DNA of 64,000 bases from Lacihabitans sp. LS3-19 (GCF_024343575.1 NZ_RJUA01000003.1:62001-126000); one strand, 5' to 3'. Positions 1 through 9,393 are shown, counted from the stretch's first letter. Notes: generated by a model from the sequence alone, not told the origin. A program made the numbers and translations.

Positions 1-2951
1 GCTTCTATTTTTGAACTTGGATTGGCCAATACAGCAGCCTTCAATGCTTTTTGTTTCTCTTTTAGGAAATCGATATGCTCTGAAGTGCCATAAATTACCC
101 TCGCCAAATCTCTCACTTCTTCAGCATAGCTTTGAAGAGCTTTATAGTCATTTACGGGCAAGGTGGCCCATCCCAGACTCTTAACTTCAAATGGCTCAGC
201 TTGGGTAAGTGTTTTAATTGTAGAGCCATCAAAATAGCTCAATTGTGCTGCATATTTTCCTGGAATAACTGGCAAGCCATCATTTCCTCCTGCTTCACTT
301 TTTGTGTTTATGGAGTAACCATTGGGTTGGGTAAAATTCCAAACAAATTTGTTTATTCCCGCTTTTGGTTTTACTTCATATCGTCTTACAGTATTCTGTT
401 TTTCATCCAAAATGTTCAAGAAATAAGAACCCATTATTTCGTTGTCTTCCGCCATAATAGAGTCCATCGATGGATAACCTTTAAGCTCTCCTTTCGCCAT
501 AAGAGCCTTTTCCGCTTCTTTGCGTTTGTCTTTCATCGATTTAGGTACCTCTTTTACGAAATATCTTATCGTGGCTCCGATAGGAGGATTTTCCGCTGTG
601 TAATAGCTGTCGCCTTGCGTTCCAGTTCCTCTTCCACCCAAAGGATCTTTTTCATTAAATATCCATTCAGATTTTATAGGTAAAATCATGGCTTCTTTTC
701 CTTCGGTTTTGGAAAGACTCCGCATGGCCGCATAATTGTCCAAAACATAGAAACCTCTGCCAAATGTTGCCAATACCAAATCATCTTCGCGTTTCTGAAT
801 TTCCAAATCTTTTACGGCTATTACGGGCAAATTGGTTTTCATTTGCGTCCATTTTTTGCCACCATTTAAACTTGCAAACAACCCGAATTCTGTACCGACA
901 AATAGCAAATTTCCATCAACATGGTCTTCAGCAATGGTATACACCGAGCCTCTTTCTGGAAGATTGTTGCTTATAGATGTCCACGTTTTTCCTCCATCAT
1001 TAGTTTTCACCAAATAAGGCTTAAAATCTCCATAGCGATGGTGATTAAATACTACATACGCCGTGTTTTTGTCATGTTGGGAGCATATCACTTGTGGTAT
1101 ATAGCTCATAGCTGGAATACCCGGAATATTATCTATTTTAGTCCAATTTTTTCCGTCGTCTGTGGTGATTTGTACCAAGCCGTCGTCTGTGCCTGCATAG
1201 ATAATGTTTTCGTCTAAAGGACTTTCAGAAAGTGAAGTCGTTTGGCCAAAAATGGAAGTGCTGGTGTTTTTCTGCACGGCATCCATGCTCCAAACTTTAC
1301 CCATATACGGCAATGTATTTCGGTCTATTTGTCGGCTCAAGTCTCCAGATATTAGCTTCCAAGAATTTCCTCTGTCATCAGAGCGATATACCTTATTTGC
1401 ACCAAAATACAATCTTTTGGCATCGTGTTTTGACACCAAAATAGGTGAGTCCCAATTCCATCTAAGTGCTGGTTCGCCTTCCAATGGCACTGGTTTTATA
1501 TCAATTTGTTCACCCGTTTTTTTATCAAAACGAATCAGCCCGCCGTGTTGCCATTGAGAGTATACGATATCAGGATTGCTCCAGTCTACTTGAGACTCAA
1601 ATCCATCGCCTCCTACCGTAAGAAACCAATCGTTATTGGTGATTCCCGCCTGATTAGTCGTACGGCTCGGACCTCCTATGCTGCTGTTGTCTTGTGTACC
1701 ACCATAAATATTATAGAACGGCGAGGCATTGTCTAAGGCAACTCTGTAAAACTGTGTAATTGATAGATTTGGTTTAAAATGCCAGTTTTCTCCCAAATTA
1801 AAACTCTCATATAATCCGCCGTCGCCACCAAGAAAAATATGCTCGTGGTCCTTAGGATCAATATAAAATGTATGGTTGTCAACATGAATGTTTTTGTGGT
1901 TTAGGTTTACCCAAGTTTTACCGCCGTCATCAGAATATTTAGAATATACATCTCCCACAAAAATCCTGTCAAATTGTACAGGGTCTGGAAAAATCTTGCC
2001 ATAATATAAGCCAGAAGATGCATAAGAACTCATTTTGGTCCAACTTGCACCTCTATCTGTGCTTTTGTAAGAGCCGTTGTTGCCCGTTGTTGCTTCCAAA
2101 TGAGCATACAAAACATCGGAGTTCATGGGAGAAATAGCTATTGCAATTCTGCCAATATCACCACCCGGAAAACCATTGATTATTTTCTTCCAAGTTGCTC
2201 CAGCGTCTGTGCTTTTGTATAAGGCACTCTCTGGACCGCCAGACACATATCCATATCCTTTACGCTGTCTTTGGTGTGCAGATGCATACAATATAGAAGA
2301 GTTTTTAGGGTCCATCACGATATCTGCTACACCTGTATGCTCACTTATGGTTAACACGTTTGCCCATGTTTTTCCACCATCTATTGATTTGAAAACGCCT
2401 CTCTCTCCGCCGCTATTCCAAAGCGGGCCATAAGATGCTACATAAATTATATCAGAGTTTTTTGGGTCAACGATGATCTCGCCAATATGCTGAGAATCTT
2501 TCAGACCCATGTTCACAAAGCTTTTTCCGCCGTCTTCCGATTTATAAACGCCATCGCCGTAGCCTACACTCCTTTGGCTATTAGCCTCACCCGTTCCTAC
2601 CCACACCACGTTGGCATTGTTGGGGTCAAGACTCACACAGCCTACCGAGAAAGCACCGTATTTTTCGAAAATAGGTTGAAAGGTAGTGCCTCCATTGGTA
2701 GTTTTAAAAATACCGCTAGATGCCACCGCTACATAATATTCAGAGGATTTGTTGGGATTAAATGCCAAATCAATAATACGGCCACTCATAAAAGAAGGCC
2801 CAACCGAACGGAACTTGAAGCTTGAGAGGTCAGGGTCTTTTTCGGTTTTAATAGCTTCTTTGGGCTTTTCTGCAACCGCAGCCACCTTTTTCTTTTGGCC
2901 GAATGTGCTTAAAGTAGCAAGTGCAAAAAACAAGGTAATAAGTTTTTTCAT
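1..2951 (-). CDS. Secreted VPS10/BNR-type beta-propeller protein (3' end outside window)
   Basis: The minus-strand frame is open from an ATG at 2951 to the window edge (about 983 codons seen), so the C-terminus is missing. The first ~19 residues (MKKLITLFFALATLSTFG) are a signal peptide, so the product is exported. The body is built of sortilin/BNR-like blades with recurring motifs such as KTTNGG, KSEDGGKSF, KSIDGGKTW and VDPKNSD, each an Asp-box-like turn of a beta-propeller. The family is annotated as glycosyl hydrolase or VPS10-domain protein, but no catalytic residue can be assigned, so substrate is unknown. It is paralogous to the genes at 5442-8684 and 21710-24811. A TACCTTTA sequence about 35 bp upstream may be its -7 element. 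Confidence 0.85.
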   Translation of the reverse strand, partial: MKKLITLFFALATLSTFGQKKKVAAVAEKPKEAIKTEKDPDLSSFKFRSVGPSFMSGRIIDLAFNPNKSSEYYVAVASSGIFKTTNGGTTFQPIFEKYGAFSVGCVSLDPNNANVVWVGTGEANSQRSVGYGDGVYKSEDGGKSFVNMGLKDSQHIGEIIVDPKNSDIIYVASYGPLWNSGGERGVFKSIDGGKTWANVLTISEHTGVADIVMDPKNSSILYASAHQRQRKGYGYVSGGPESALYKSTDAGATWKKIINGFPGGDIGRIAIAISPMNSDVLYAHLEATTGNNGSYKSTDRGASWTKMSSYASSGLYYGKIFPDPVQFDRIFVGDVYSKYSDDGGKTWVNLNHKNIHVDNHTFYIDPKDHEHIFLGGDGGLYESFNLGENWHFKPNLSITQFYRVALDNASPFYNIYGGTQDNSSIGGPSRTTNQAGITNNDWFLTVGGDGFESQVDWSNPDIVYSQWQHGGLIRFDKKTGEQIDIKPVPLEGEPALRWNWDSPILVSKHDAKRLYFGANKVYRSDDRGNSWKLISGDLSRQIDRNTLPYMGKVWSMDAVQKNTSTSIFGQTTSLSESPLDENIIYAGTDDGLVQITTDDGKNWTKIDNIPGIPAMSYIPQVICSQHDKNTAYVVFNHHRYGDFKPYLVKTNDGGKTWTSISNNLPERGSVYTIAEDHVDGNLLFVGTEFGLFASLNGGKKWTQMKTNLPVIAVKDLEIQKREDDLVLATFGRGFYVLDNYAAMRSLSKTEGKEAMILPIKSEWIFNEKDPLGGRGTGTQGDSYYTAENPPIGATIRYFVKEVPKSMKDKRKEAEKALMAKGELKGYPSMDSIMAEDNEIMGSYFLNILDEKQNTVRRYEVKPKAGINKFVWNFTQPNGYSINTKSEAGGNDGLPVIPGKYAAQLSYFDGSTIKTLTQAEPFEVKSLGWATLPVNDYKALQSYAEEVRDLARVIYGTSEHIDFLKEKQKALKAAVLANPSSKIE

Positions 2952-3489
2952 AAGAGAGGTTTAGAATGGTTTGTAAATGAATATTAAAGGTAAAGAATTT
3001 TCTGTTTTGGGCAAAGTTGTAAATCGAAATTGATTTGAAGAATAAAAGTAAAAGCAATATTGTTCCTAACTTTTTTCGAATGAATTTTGATAGAAGTTTA
3101 TTTTCATGACTCATTTAAAGGTTTGAATTTTCTGCTCTTTGATTACATTATTGGATGAAGACTGCAAAGTTTCACTCTATTTTGTTTTTACTATCACTTT
3201 AAAAATTAAAAACAATCAACAGAAATGAGATTAATGACCTAAATCCAATAATTTTAGTCCAGTTTAATAAAGTATACAATTTCATGCTTGATTTAGTGGT
3301 TTTCTTTGGTAAATTAAAGAATATACTATTTTTGAAGAGTGAAAACGGAGAAAGAATAAAGGAGAGATTTAGTAATTAATTAATTTTTGAAAAAGTATTT
3401 CATTCATTTTTTCTTTCTATAGAATAGTATTAATTATCTTTGAATCAACTTGGTAAAGTTAAAGTATTGAAAATTAAAGCTTAAGAATT
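2952..3489. other. Intergenic stretch without a recognisable gene
   Basis: Very AT-rich leader between the divergent VPS10-like gene and the toxin-antitoxin pair. I see only the presumed promoters at its two ends. An open frame on the minus strand (2848-3114) overlaps the start of the VPS10-like gene and has no coding character. Confidence 0.5.
3435..3442 (+). promoter_or_regulatory. Bacteroidota -7 promoter element of the vapBC-like pair
   Basis: TATCTTTG matches the Bacteroidota consensus TAnnTTTG and lies 48 bp before the antitoxin ATG. No convincing TTG at -33 was found, so the call rests on the -7 element alone. Confidence 0.4.
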
Positions 3490-3735
3490 ATGAATACAAT
3501 AAATTTTAACTCAAAAATAGTAGAGGGATATTTGGGTATGTTAGACAATCTAAGTCCAAGCAACAAACTTGATTTGATAGCCAAATTAACAGCATCAGTC
3601 AAAACAGATTTAAAACCCAAAAAATCAAATTTCAAAAAGGCATTTGGAGCTTTTGAATCATCAAAATCTGCTGAAGAAATCATAGAAGAAATTCGAGAAA
3701 GTAGAGTGTTCAATCGTCAAGTTGAAGCATTTTGA
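3490..3735 (+). CDS. Antitoxin of a PIN-toxin pair
   Basis: An 81-aa acidic/basic protein directly upstream of a PIN-domain toxin. It has the layout common in Bacteroidota antitoxins: an N-terminal helical segment, a Lys-rich middle (DLKPKKSNFKKAFGAF) and a C-terminal toxin-clasping tail (SAEEIIEEIRESRVFNR) ending in an acidic-aromatic tip. It should neutralise the toxin by binding its active site and probably autoregulates the operon. The TGA stop overlaps the toxin's TTG start (TTGA), indicating translational coupling. Assignment rests on neighbour and layout rather than a diagnostic DNA-binding motif. Confidence 0.8.
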   Translation: MNTINFNSKIVEGYLGMLDNLSPSNKLDLIAKLTASVKTDLKPKKSNFKKAFGAFESSKSAEEIIEEIRESRVFNRQVEAF

Positions 3736-4133
3736 AAAAGTATTTGATAGACACCAATATTGCCATTTTCTATATGAAAGGCAAGTTTGAACTTGAAAAT
3801 AAATTTGAAGGTCTTTCGTCAGAAGATTGTTTTATTTCTGAAATAACTTTGGCTGAATTGAAATTTGGTGTTGAAAATAGTGAATGGCCAGAAAAGAACA
3901 AAAAAGCCTTAGAAAACTTTTTAACAGGTGTTCAAATTTTGCCTATTTTTGGGGCTTTGGATCTTTATGCTAAAGAAAAAGCAAGGCTACGAAAGTTGGG
4001 ATTGCGAATCGATGATTTCGATCTGCTGATTGGAGTTACCTCAGTGGTTCATAAGTTGGCCATGGTCACTAATAATACTTCACATTTTGAGAGAATTAAA
4101 GACATTGCTTTAGAAGATTGGATTTCGAAATAG
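3732..4133 (+). CDS. vapC: VapC-type PIN-domain ribonuclease toxin
   Basis: A 133-aa PIN-domain protein. The Mg2+-binding acidic residues are visible: D7 in LIDTN, E42 in ITLAELKFG and D94/D97 in RIDDFDLLIG, followed by a late Asn/Thr cluster (VTNNTSHFERI). Length and order match VapC toxins, which cleave RNA (often tRNA) and stop growth when the antitoxin is lost. The start is a TTG at 3732 sharing bases with the antitoxin stop; there is no ATG that would keep D7, so TTG is the only sensible start. It appears intact, unlike the second PIN toxin at 4841. Confidence 0.88.
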   Translation: MKKYLIDTNIAIFYMKGKFELENKFEGLSSEDCFISEITLAELKFGVENSEWPEKNKKALENFLTGVQILPIFGALDLYAKEKARLRKLGLRIDDFDLLIGVTSVVHKLAMVTNNTSHFERIKDIALEDWISK

Positions 4134-4302
4134 ATTTACTAAAATACCTGAATCTTTGTTTGAATTATGTTTTACGATTTTTAAACTCTAAAACAAAAAG
4201 CGATCAAATTCTCTTTATTGCAATACATTAAGAGCATTTGAACGCTTCAAGATTATTGTATGATTCTCTAACCAATCATTTCCTCTCTCAAAAAACAGTC
4301 CC

Positions 4303-4410
4303 TTCTTTCTTTTTTTTCAAGTTGATAGCTGGCAACTGATTTTGTTTTACCATTTGATTGAAGGCCGGTACGTCTTCTTCTACAATCTTTTTGAGTTTTT
4401 CAGAGATAAA
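4303..4410 (-). pseudogene. Leftover 3' end of a VPS10-like gene
   Basis: About 81 bp (4320-4400) match positions 5475-5555, the 3' end of the neighbouring VPS10-like gene, with only about four differences. Read on the minus strand the fragment still encodes an in-frame C-terminus (EKLKKIVEEDVPAFNQ... ending PAINLKKKKEGTVF and a TGA stop), against DKLKKIVDEDVPAFNQ... PAINLKQKKVGTAL in the intact gene. Upstream of it the frame closes (TAA) and no more homology is visible. It is the remnant of a paralogue or partial duplication; the second toxin-antitoxin locus now lies between the two copies. Confidence 0.85.
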
Positions 4411-4563
4411 TTAGAAATGATTTGGTTTTGAAAAGATGATGCCATTTGTTTTGGGAAAATACTTGTTTTATTTTCTGAATTTTGCGAATCAGAATAAAAC
4501 TTCATGAATAATGTTATTTTTGTTTACATAAAAATATCTTGGACATTAAAAGTTTCAGAAAAC

Positions 4564-4585
4564 AAGCTTGGGAAAATCCCAGCTT
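4564..4585. promoter_or_regulatory. Inverted repeat before the second antitoxin
   Basis: A hairpin with arms AAGC.TGGGA and TCCCAGCTT around an AAA loop lies 34 bp upstream of the antitoxin ATG. Its position suits an operator bound by the ribbon-helix-helix antitoxin; a T-run does not follow, so a terminator is less likely. Confidence 0.4.
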
Positions 4586-4618
4586 TCATAATTTTGATTG
4601 AATTTAATAATTAAGAAA

Positions 4619-4837
4619 ATGAACACAAATATAAATATTAGGCTCAAACCAAATTTATTGCGTCAACTAGAGCAAAAGAAAAGAACTTTAAATTTAGATA
4701 CTGAAGCTGTTATTAGTAAAGCATTGGAAGATTATTTCTATTTCGACAGAATCAATGATTTGCGAGAAGGAATGAAATTTAAAGCCAAAGAATTAGGTTT
4801 TGAAACGGAGGAAGATATTTTTAATGCCATTTCTTAG
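4619..4837 (+). CDS. Ribbon-helix-helix-like antitoxin
   Basis: A 72-aa protein whose N-terminus (NTNINIRLKPNLLRQLEQ) looks like the beta-strand and first helix of a MetJ/Arc ribbon-helix-helix domain, followed by helix DTEAVISKALEDYF and an acidic toxin-binding tail ending EEDIFNAIS. The ATG at 4619 is preferred over the in-frame TTG at 4598, because it starts right at the predicted DNA-binding strand. It lies three bases before the broken PIN toxin gene. The antitoxin itself looks intact. Confidence 0.78.
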   Translation: MNTNINIRLKPNLLRQLEQKKRTLNLDTEAVISKALEDYFYFDRINDLREGMKFKAKELGFETEEDIFNAIS

Positions 4838-4840
4838 TGT

Positions 4841-5248
4841 ATGAAGGTTATTATAGATACCAACGTATTACTTTCATCATAACTTTTTTCTGGCTTTGCT
4901 GCTAAGGTTCATGATTTTTGCGTGATTCATTTCAATGTTATCTCTTCAGATTGGCTCTTTGATGAATTGGAAGAAAAACTACTGGGGAAATTCAAACTAA
5001 GTGAGGAGCAAACAGAAAATTTTATAGCTTTATTGCAGGAACGAACCGCTGTAGTTCACCCCTTTAATGAATTACCAGATGTTTGCAGAGATGCAGATGA
5101 CAATCATGTTTTACAATTAGCAGATTATATACAAGCTGACTGCATTATTACTGGTGACAAAGATTTATTAGTTTTAAAAAGTTTCAATAAAACACAAATA
5201 TTTTCTCCTAGAGAATTCTATGATAAGTTCATGGATGGGAAATTTTAG
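4841..5248 (+). pseudogene. PIN_3-family toxin interrupted by an in-frame stop
   Basis: ATG at 4841 begins MKVIIDTNVLLSS, a perfect PIN N-terminus with the catalytic D6, and then meets TAA at 4880-4882 (codon 14). Without any frame change the same frame continues for 121 codons (LFSGFAAKVHDFC... ) with a full PIN core: DWLFDELEEKL, DADDNHVLQLA and CIITGDKDLLVL, ending at 5248. A GTG at 4922 could start the downstream part, but would lose the first catalytic Asp and the first strand. It is therefore a single-nonsense pseudogene of a COG1569-like toxin, or a sequencing error. Confidence 0.85.
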
Positions 5249-5364
5249 ATAAATCGTAATTTATCAGAAATCTGATTTTAGAATTAGGTACTTCTGCCTG
5301 ATGGTTTTAATCATCTAGGTGCTGGAATTATTTAAAATTCTGCAAACAATTACCTAAAAAAACA

Positions 5365-5410
5365 ACCAAACCCTTTGATACCTAAGTACCCAAAAGTTTG
5401 GTCATTTTTT
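5365..5410. terminator. Bidirectional terminator
   Basis: Arms ACCAAAC (5365) and GTTTGGT (5396) enclose a 24-nt loop. A T-run follows on the plus strand, and the minus strand also runs into T-rich sequence, so it can serve both the toxin locus and the convergent VPS10-like gene. Confidence 0.55.
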
Positions 5411-5441
5411 TGAAAATTTCAAAAAGCTCAAAATTAAATAT

Positions 5442-8400
5442 TTACAACGCCGTTCCCACCTTCTTCTGCTTCAAATTGATAGCTGGCAACTGATTTTGTT
5501 TTACCATTTGATTGAAGGCCGGTACGTCTTCGTCTACAATTTTTTTGAGTTTGTCCGAAGTGCCGTTTATCTTATTGCTAAGGTCATCAAATACTTCATA
5601 AGAAGATTTGGTTGGCTTGGCGTCTGCTGAGTTAACAACACCAGCTACACCTGCCATTTTATCGTTCAAACGGATAGGGTAGGCCAACAAATCCTGCACA
5701 GCCTTGGCTTTGTTTTGTAAAAGCGACTGCTCCAAATCGTCTATATTTTTGAGCATAGGTTTGGTGATTTTCTGGAAGTTTGACAATATCACAGTATCTT
5801 TCACCGACTTCATATATTCAGTCACGGCCTTGCGTATTTCTCTCAAATTATTGATATTTCTATGCGACTCGTCTAGTTTTCTATGGATTTTTAATGCCAA
5901 ATTAAACTGCTCTTTCAGATCAGCATCCGATACATCCACTCTTGGGTCTTTTTTGATTTCAGCTATTTGCTCACTTACCAATTTGTTTCCCAAAATCATT
6001 CTGACTCTGTAAGTGCCAGGGGTAACTTTCGGCCCCGTGGTATTTCCTGCCCACATTGGAGCTTTTTCGCCTTCTATTTCGGTTGCGTCAGCGTAACGCA
6101 TATTCCATACAAATCTATTAAAACCTGCTTTATTGTTCACACTATTTGGTTTTCTAGCTTCTGGGTCTTCGTAAAAATCCTTCGAAACCTTAAACGGTTC
6201 TCCTTTAAGATCTTTGGTGCTTGAAAAGCTGATGATGGTGTCATTGTCCATAGTTAAAAACTGCAGTTTCAACTCATCTTTTGGACTCTCAGAAAGGTAA
6301 TAATTTACCAAAACACCATTTTCGGCATTTTTGCCTTGGTCTAAAGCTGGCCCACGTCTGCCACCTGTACCACCTTCCATTCTGTATGATGGCCTTGGTT
6401 TAAACAAATAAGCTTTTTCGTCAGCTATGGTCATGTTATCTTTGATTTCATGCAAAGGCGTCAGGTCGTCCAAAATCCAGAAAGACATACCATGTGTAGC
6501 CACTACAAGGTCTTTTTCTCTTGGATGAACCTGAAGGTCACGAATAGGCGTAATCGGCAAATTCATATTTAGAGAATTCCAAGATTCACCATCGTCAAAA
6601 GATACATAAATGCCTCTTTCGGTACCTGCATATAACAATCCTGGCTTGTTTGGGTCTTCTCTCACCACTCTTGTATATTCATCTTCAGGTATGCCTGAGC
6701 TGATACTTGTCCAAGTTTTTCCATAGTCCGAAGTCTTGAAAAGATATGGTTTTCTGTCACCAAACATATATCTGGTGGCCGCCAAATAGGCTTTGCCTTT
6801 TTCAAAAGCCGAGGTATGAATCATTGACATCAAAGCAAAGTCGCCCAATTGCGAGGTAGGAAGCGTTATGTTATTCCAAGTTTTGCCATTGTCTCTAGTT
6901 ACGTGCAAATAGCCATCGTCAGAGCCTGCCCAAATGTTACCTTTCTCAAGTTTTGATTCATCCAAAGTATAAATGGTGGCATAAATCTCGGCACCGGTTT
7001 GGTCTAAAGTTATTGGGCCACCTGTAGCTCCAGTTGTTTTTGGGTCGTTTCTAGTCAAATCTGGACTGATGATTTCCCACGAGTGGCCTTCGTCATGGGT
7101 TACGTGTACATATTGTGATGTACAATACATGCGGGTTTGGTCATGCGGAGAGAATATAATCGGGTAAGTCCACTGAAACCTGAATTTTTTCTGTGCAGAT
7201 GTATGCCCCATATTGTTTTCTGGGTACACCATAATGTTTTGCTCTTGACCGTTGTCAGCATTTAGTTTTGTTAAATACCCATCATAAGAACCCCCAAAAG
7301 TGATTTTTGAGTTGGAAGGTTTAATAGCAATATAACCTGACTCACCACCAGCCACAGGGTACCAATCTCTTATGCCTATAGAATAGCCATTGGTGCGACT
7401 TGCGATTCTGACCGTAGAATTGTCCTGCTGCGAACCATAAACGTTGTAAGGGAAATCATTATCGAGATGTACATGATAAAACTGTGCCGTAGGTATATCA
7501 ATATCAGAGAAAGTATAGCCGTCATTGTAGGTTACTTCCGCACCACCGTCATCTCCAATGATATAATTATCAGGGTTTTCAGGATTTATCCATATATCGT
7601 GGGTATCTCCGTGATGTACATTTATACGTCTGATTGTTTTGCCACCATCTGTTGATTTGAATACATTTACATTCAAAATAATCAAGGCATCTTCGTTTTT
7701 CGGGTCTGCCTGAAGATTCATATAGTACCATGGTCGCTGCCAAAGGTTTTTATCATTATTCACAAGTTTCCATGAATCTCCACCGTCAGTAGAAGTAAAC
7801 AATCCACCTTTATCATTTTCTATTAAAGCAAAAAGTCGATTAGAATTAGCAAGAGATACTGCCACGCCGATTTTTCCCAAAAGTCCTTTAGGCATACCTG
7901 GTTTTTCGTTCAAACATACCCATGTATCTCCTCCGTCAGTAGATTTATAAAGTCCGCAGCCTTTTCCGCCACTGCTCATGCTGTGTCCGTTTCGGTAGGC
8001 TTGCCATAGTGTGGCATATATTATACGAGGATTATTAGGGTCTATTCTCACATGATAGGCACCTGTGCTGTCATCTTTTGCTAAAATTTGCTCCCAAGAT
8101 TTACCTCCGTCTTTGCTTCTATATACCCCACGTTCTTTGTTTGGAGCAAATGGATTTCCGACCGCAGCAACATAAACCAAATTATGGTCCGTAGGGTGTA
8201 CTTCTACAGTAGCTATTGCATCCGCTTTGGGTAGTCCGATATGCTTCCAGGTTTTACCAGCATCAGTAGATTTGTACATGCCGTCGCCATAACTGATATT
8301 ACTACGCATATCTGCCTCGCCCATTCCTACATATATTACATTAGGGTCTGAAGGTGCCACAGCTATAGCTCCGACCGAGCTAGATTTGAAAGTACTGTCA

Positions 8401-8684
8401 CCTATATAGCCCCAGTTTTGGCCGCCGTCGGTAGTTTTCCAAACGCCGCCACCTACAGCTCCAAAATAATAAGTCAACGGTTGGTCTTTATGTCCTGCCA
8501 CTGCCAAAGATCGTCCAGCTCTAAATGGCCCAATATTTCGCCATTCCATGGCATCATATAGTTTTGGATTTACTTTTGTACTAGCTTTTGGTGCTTCAGT
8601 TGCAGCTATTTTTCCTTTCTTTTTTTGAGCAGAAAGATTATTGAAAATTGAAATACAGAAAATTAAATAGAGTATTTTTTTCAT
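5442..8684 (-). CDS. Secreted VPS10/BNR-type beta-propeller protein
   Basis: 1080 aa, with signal peptide (MKKILYLIFCISIFNNLSAQ). Residues ~45-750 form two stacked propellers with Asp-box-like motifs (KTTDGGQNW, KSTDAGKTW, RSKDGGKSW, KSTDGGDTW, TSTDGGDSW, RDNGKTW, SFDDGESW). The C-terminal part (~780-1080) has a beta-sandwich with the GTYRVRM motif, then a long helical region (KIHRKLDESHRNINNLREIRKAV...). This is the architecture of large sortilin-like exoproteins of Bacteroidota, usually called glycosyl hydrolase without proven activity. No type IX sorting domain is visible at the C-terminus (ends KQKKVGTAL). Likely periplasmic or secreted. A fragment of a similar 3' end lies at 4303-4410. 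Confidence 0.87.
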   Translation of the reverse strand: MKKILYLIFCISIFNNLSAQKKKGKIAATEAPKASTKVNPKLYDAMEWRNIGPFRAGRSLAVAGHKDQPLTYYFGAVGGGVWKTTDGGQNWGYIGDSTFKSSSVGAIAVAPSDPNVIYVGMGEADMRSNISYGDGMYKSTDAGKTWKHIGLPKADAIATVEVHPTDHNLVYVAAVGNPFAPNKERGVYRSKDGGKSWEQILAKDDSTGAYHVRIDPNNPRIIYATLWQAYRNGHSMSSGGKGCGLYKSTDGGDTWVCLNEKPGMPKGLLGKIGVAVSLANSNRLFALIENDKGGLFTSTDGGDSWKLVNNDKNLWQRPWYYMNLQADPKNEDALIILNVNVFKSTDGGKTIRRINVHHGDTHDIWINPENPDNYIIGDDGGAEVTYNDGYTFSDIDIPTAQFYHVHLDNDFPYNVYGSQQDNSTVRIASRTNGYSIGIRDWYPVAGGESGYIAIKPSNSKITFGGSYDGYLTKLNADNGQEQNIMVYPENNMGHTSAQKKFRFQWTYPIIFSPHDQTRMYCTSQYVHVTHDEGHSWEIISPDLTRNDPKTTGATGGPITLDQTGAEIYATIYTLDESKLEKGNIWAGSDDGYLHVTRDNGKTWNNITLPTSQLGDFALMSMIHTSAFEKGKAYLAATRYMFGDRKPYLFKTSDYGKTWTSISSGIPEDEYTRVVREDPNKPGLLYAGTERGIYVSFDDGESWNSLNMNLPITPIRDLQVHPREKDLVVATHGMSFWILDDLTPLHEIKDNMTIADEKAYLFKPRPSYRMEGGTGGRRGPALDQGKNAENGVLVNYYLSESPKDELKLQFLTMDNDTIISFSSTKDLKGEPFKVSKDFYEDPEARKPNSVNNKAGFNRFVWNMRYADATEIEGEKAPMWAGNTTGPKVTPGTYRVRMILGNKLVSEQIAEIKKDPRVDVSDADLKEQFNLALKIHRKLDESHRNINNLREIRKAVTEYMKSVKDTVILSNFQKITKPMLKNIDDLEQSLLQNKAKAVQDLLAYPIRLNDKMAGVAGVVNSADAKPTKSSYEVFDDLSNKINGTSDKLKKIVDEDVPAFNQMVKQNQLPAINLKQKKVGTAL

Positions 8685-9009
8685 AGTTTAATAATGAAGG
8701 TTTTATAAGAAAATAAAAATACTTTTTTTTGATTAAAAAAACACCTTTGATTCGAAAATTATATGTTTTTAGTAGACGAATAGGATAAATATTGCTTTGA
8801 GAAAGGTTTGTTTTAGGTGGCAGATATTAATTCTTACAGAAATGACTTAATTGGAGATGGTTTTTAAGAGTAATCTGCAACTATTATGGGATTAGTTTAC
8901 TAAATCAAAAACAGAATATAGATATTTTCTAAGTGGGTTATTTTTATAGTTTTATGAAATGTCAGTTTTTTCCAAATTCAGGAAAAGCAATCTAATAATG
9001 CTAGAAAAT
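8685..9009. other. Intergenic stretch without a recognisable gene
   Basis: AT-rich sequence between the VPS10-like gene start and the tandem repeat. No reading frame, hairpin or conserved promoter element could be supported. Confidence 0.4.
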
Positions 9010-9370
9010 GTCACCCCTTCGGGGTTTTGGTTTTTTTCTATAAATTATTTTTAGAATAGTTTCACCTCTTCGAGGTTCTAGGTTCGAAGTGTAACATTGA
9101 CTTTAGAATAATTTCAACCCTTCTGGGTTTTAGTTTTGCCCTTCAATATTAGTTTTAGAATAGTTTCAACCATTCAGGGTTTTGGTTTAGTACTTTGACA
9201 TTGGCTTTAGAATAATGTTAATACTTCGAGGTTCTAGTTTCGAATAATAACATAGGTCTTAAATAATTTCGCCCTTTCGGAGTTTTGGTTTTTGCCGCTT
9301 TCTTTGCTTTTAGGAAATAATCACCTCTTTAATGGATTATTTCCCTTGTTTGTTTATAGTTTAGAATAGG
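9010..9370. repeat. Seven-copy degenerate 52-bp tandem repeat
   Basis: Units begin at about 9011, 9061, 9113, 9165, 9217, 9268 and 9321, a period of 50-53 bp. Each unit has TTCA(A/C)CCCTTC(G)GGGTTTTGG near its start, an AT-rich middle and TTTTAGAATAGT at its end. The CCC/CTTCGGGG core is a tiny tetraloop hairpin that keeps its symmetry through paired changes (CCCCTTCGGGG, CCTCTTCGAGG). Copies differ from each other, so the array is not recent. No open reading frame runs through it and no cas gene is near. Confidence 0.85.
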
Positions 9371-9393
9371 AAGATATGCTTGTAGTTTTTATT

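Noticed and set aside
132-683. 183-aa plus-strand frame, and other plus-strand frames between 764 and 2964
   Set aside because: They are antisense shadows of the VPS10-like gene at 1-2951, without coding character.
2848-3114. 88-aa minus-strand frame across the VPS10-like start
   Set aside because: Overlaps the real gene in another frame and the rest is AT-rich leader.
4922-5248. Stand-alone 108-aa protein starting at GTG
   Set aside because: It is the downstream part of the nonsense-interrupted PIN toxin and lacks the first catalytic Asp.
9010-9370. CRISPR array
   Set aside because: Units are contiguous and degenerate throughout, without constant repeats and unique spacers, and no cas gene is present.
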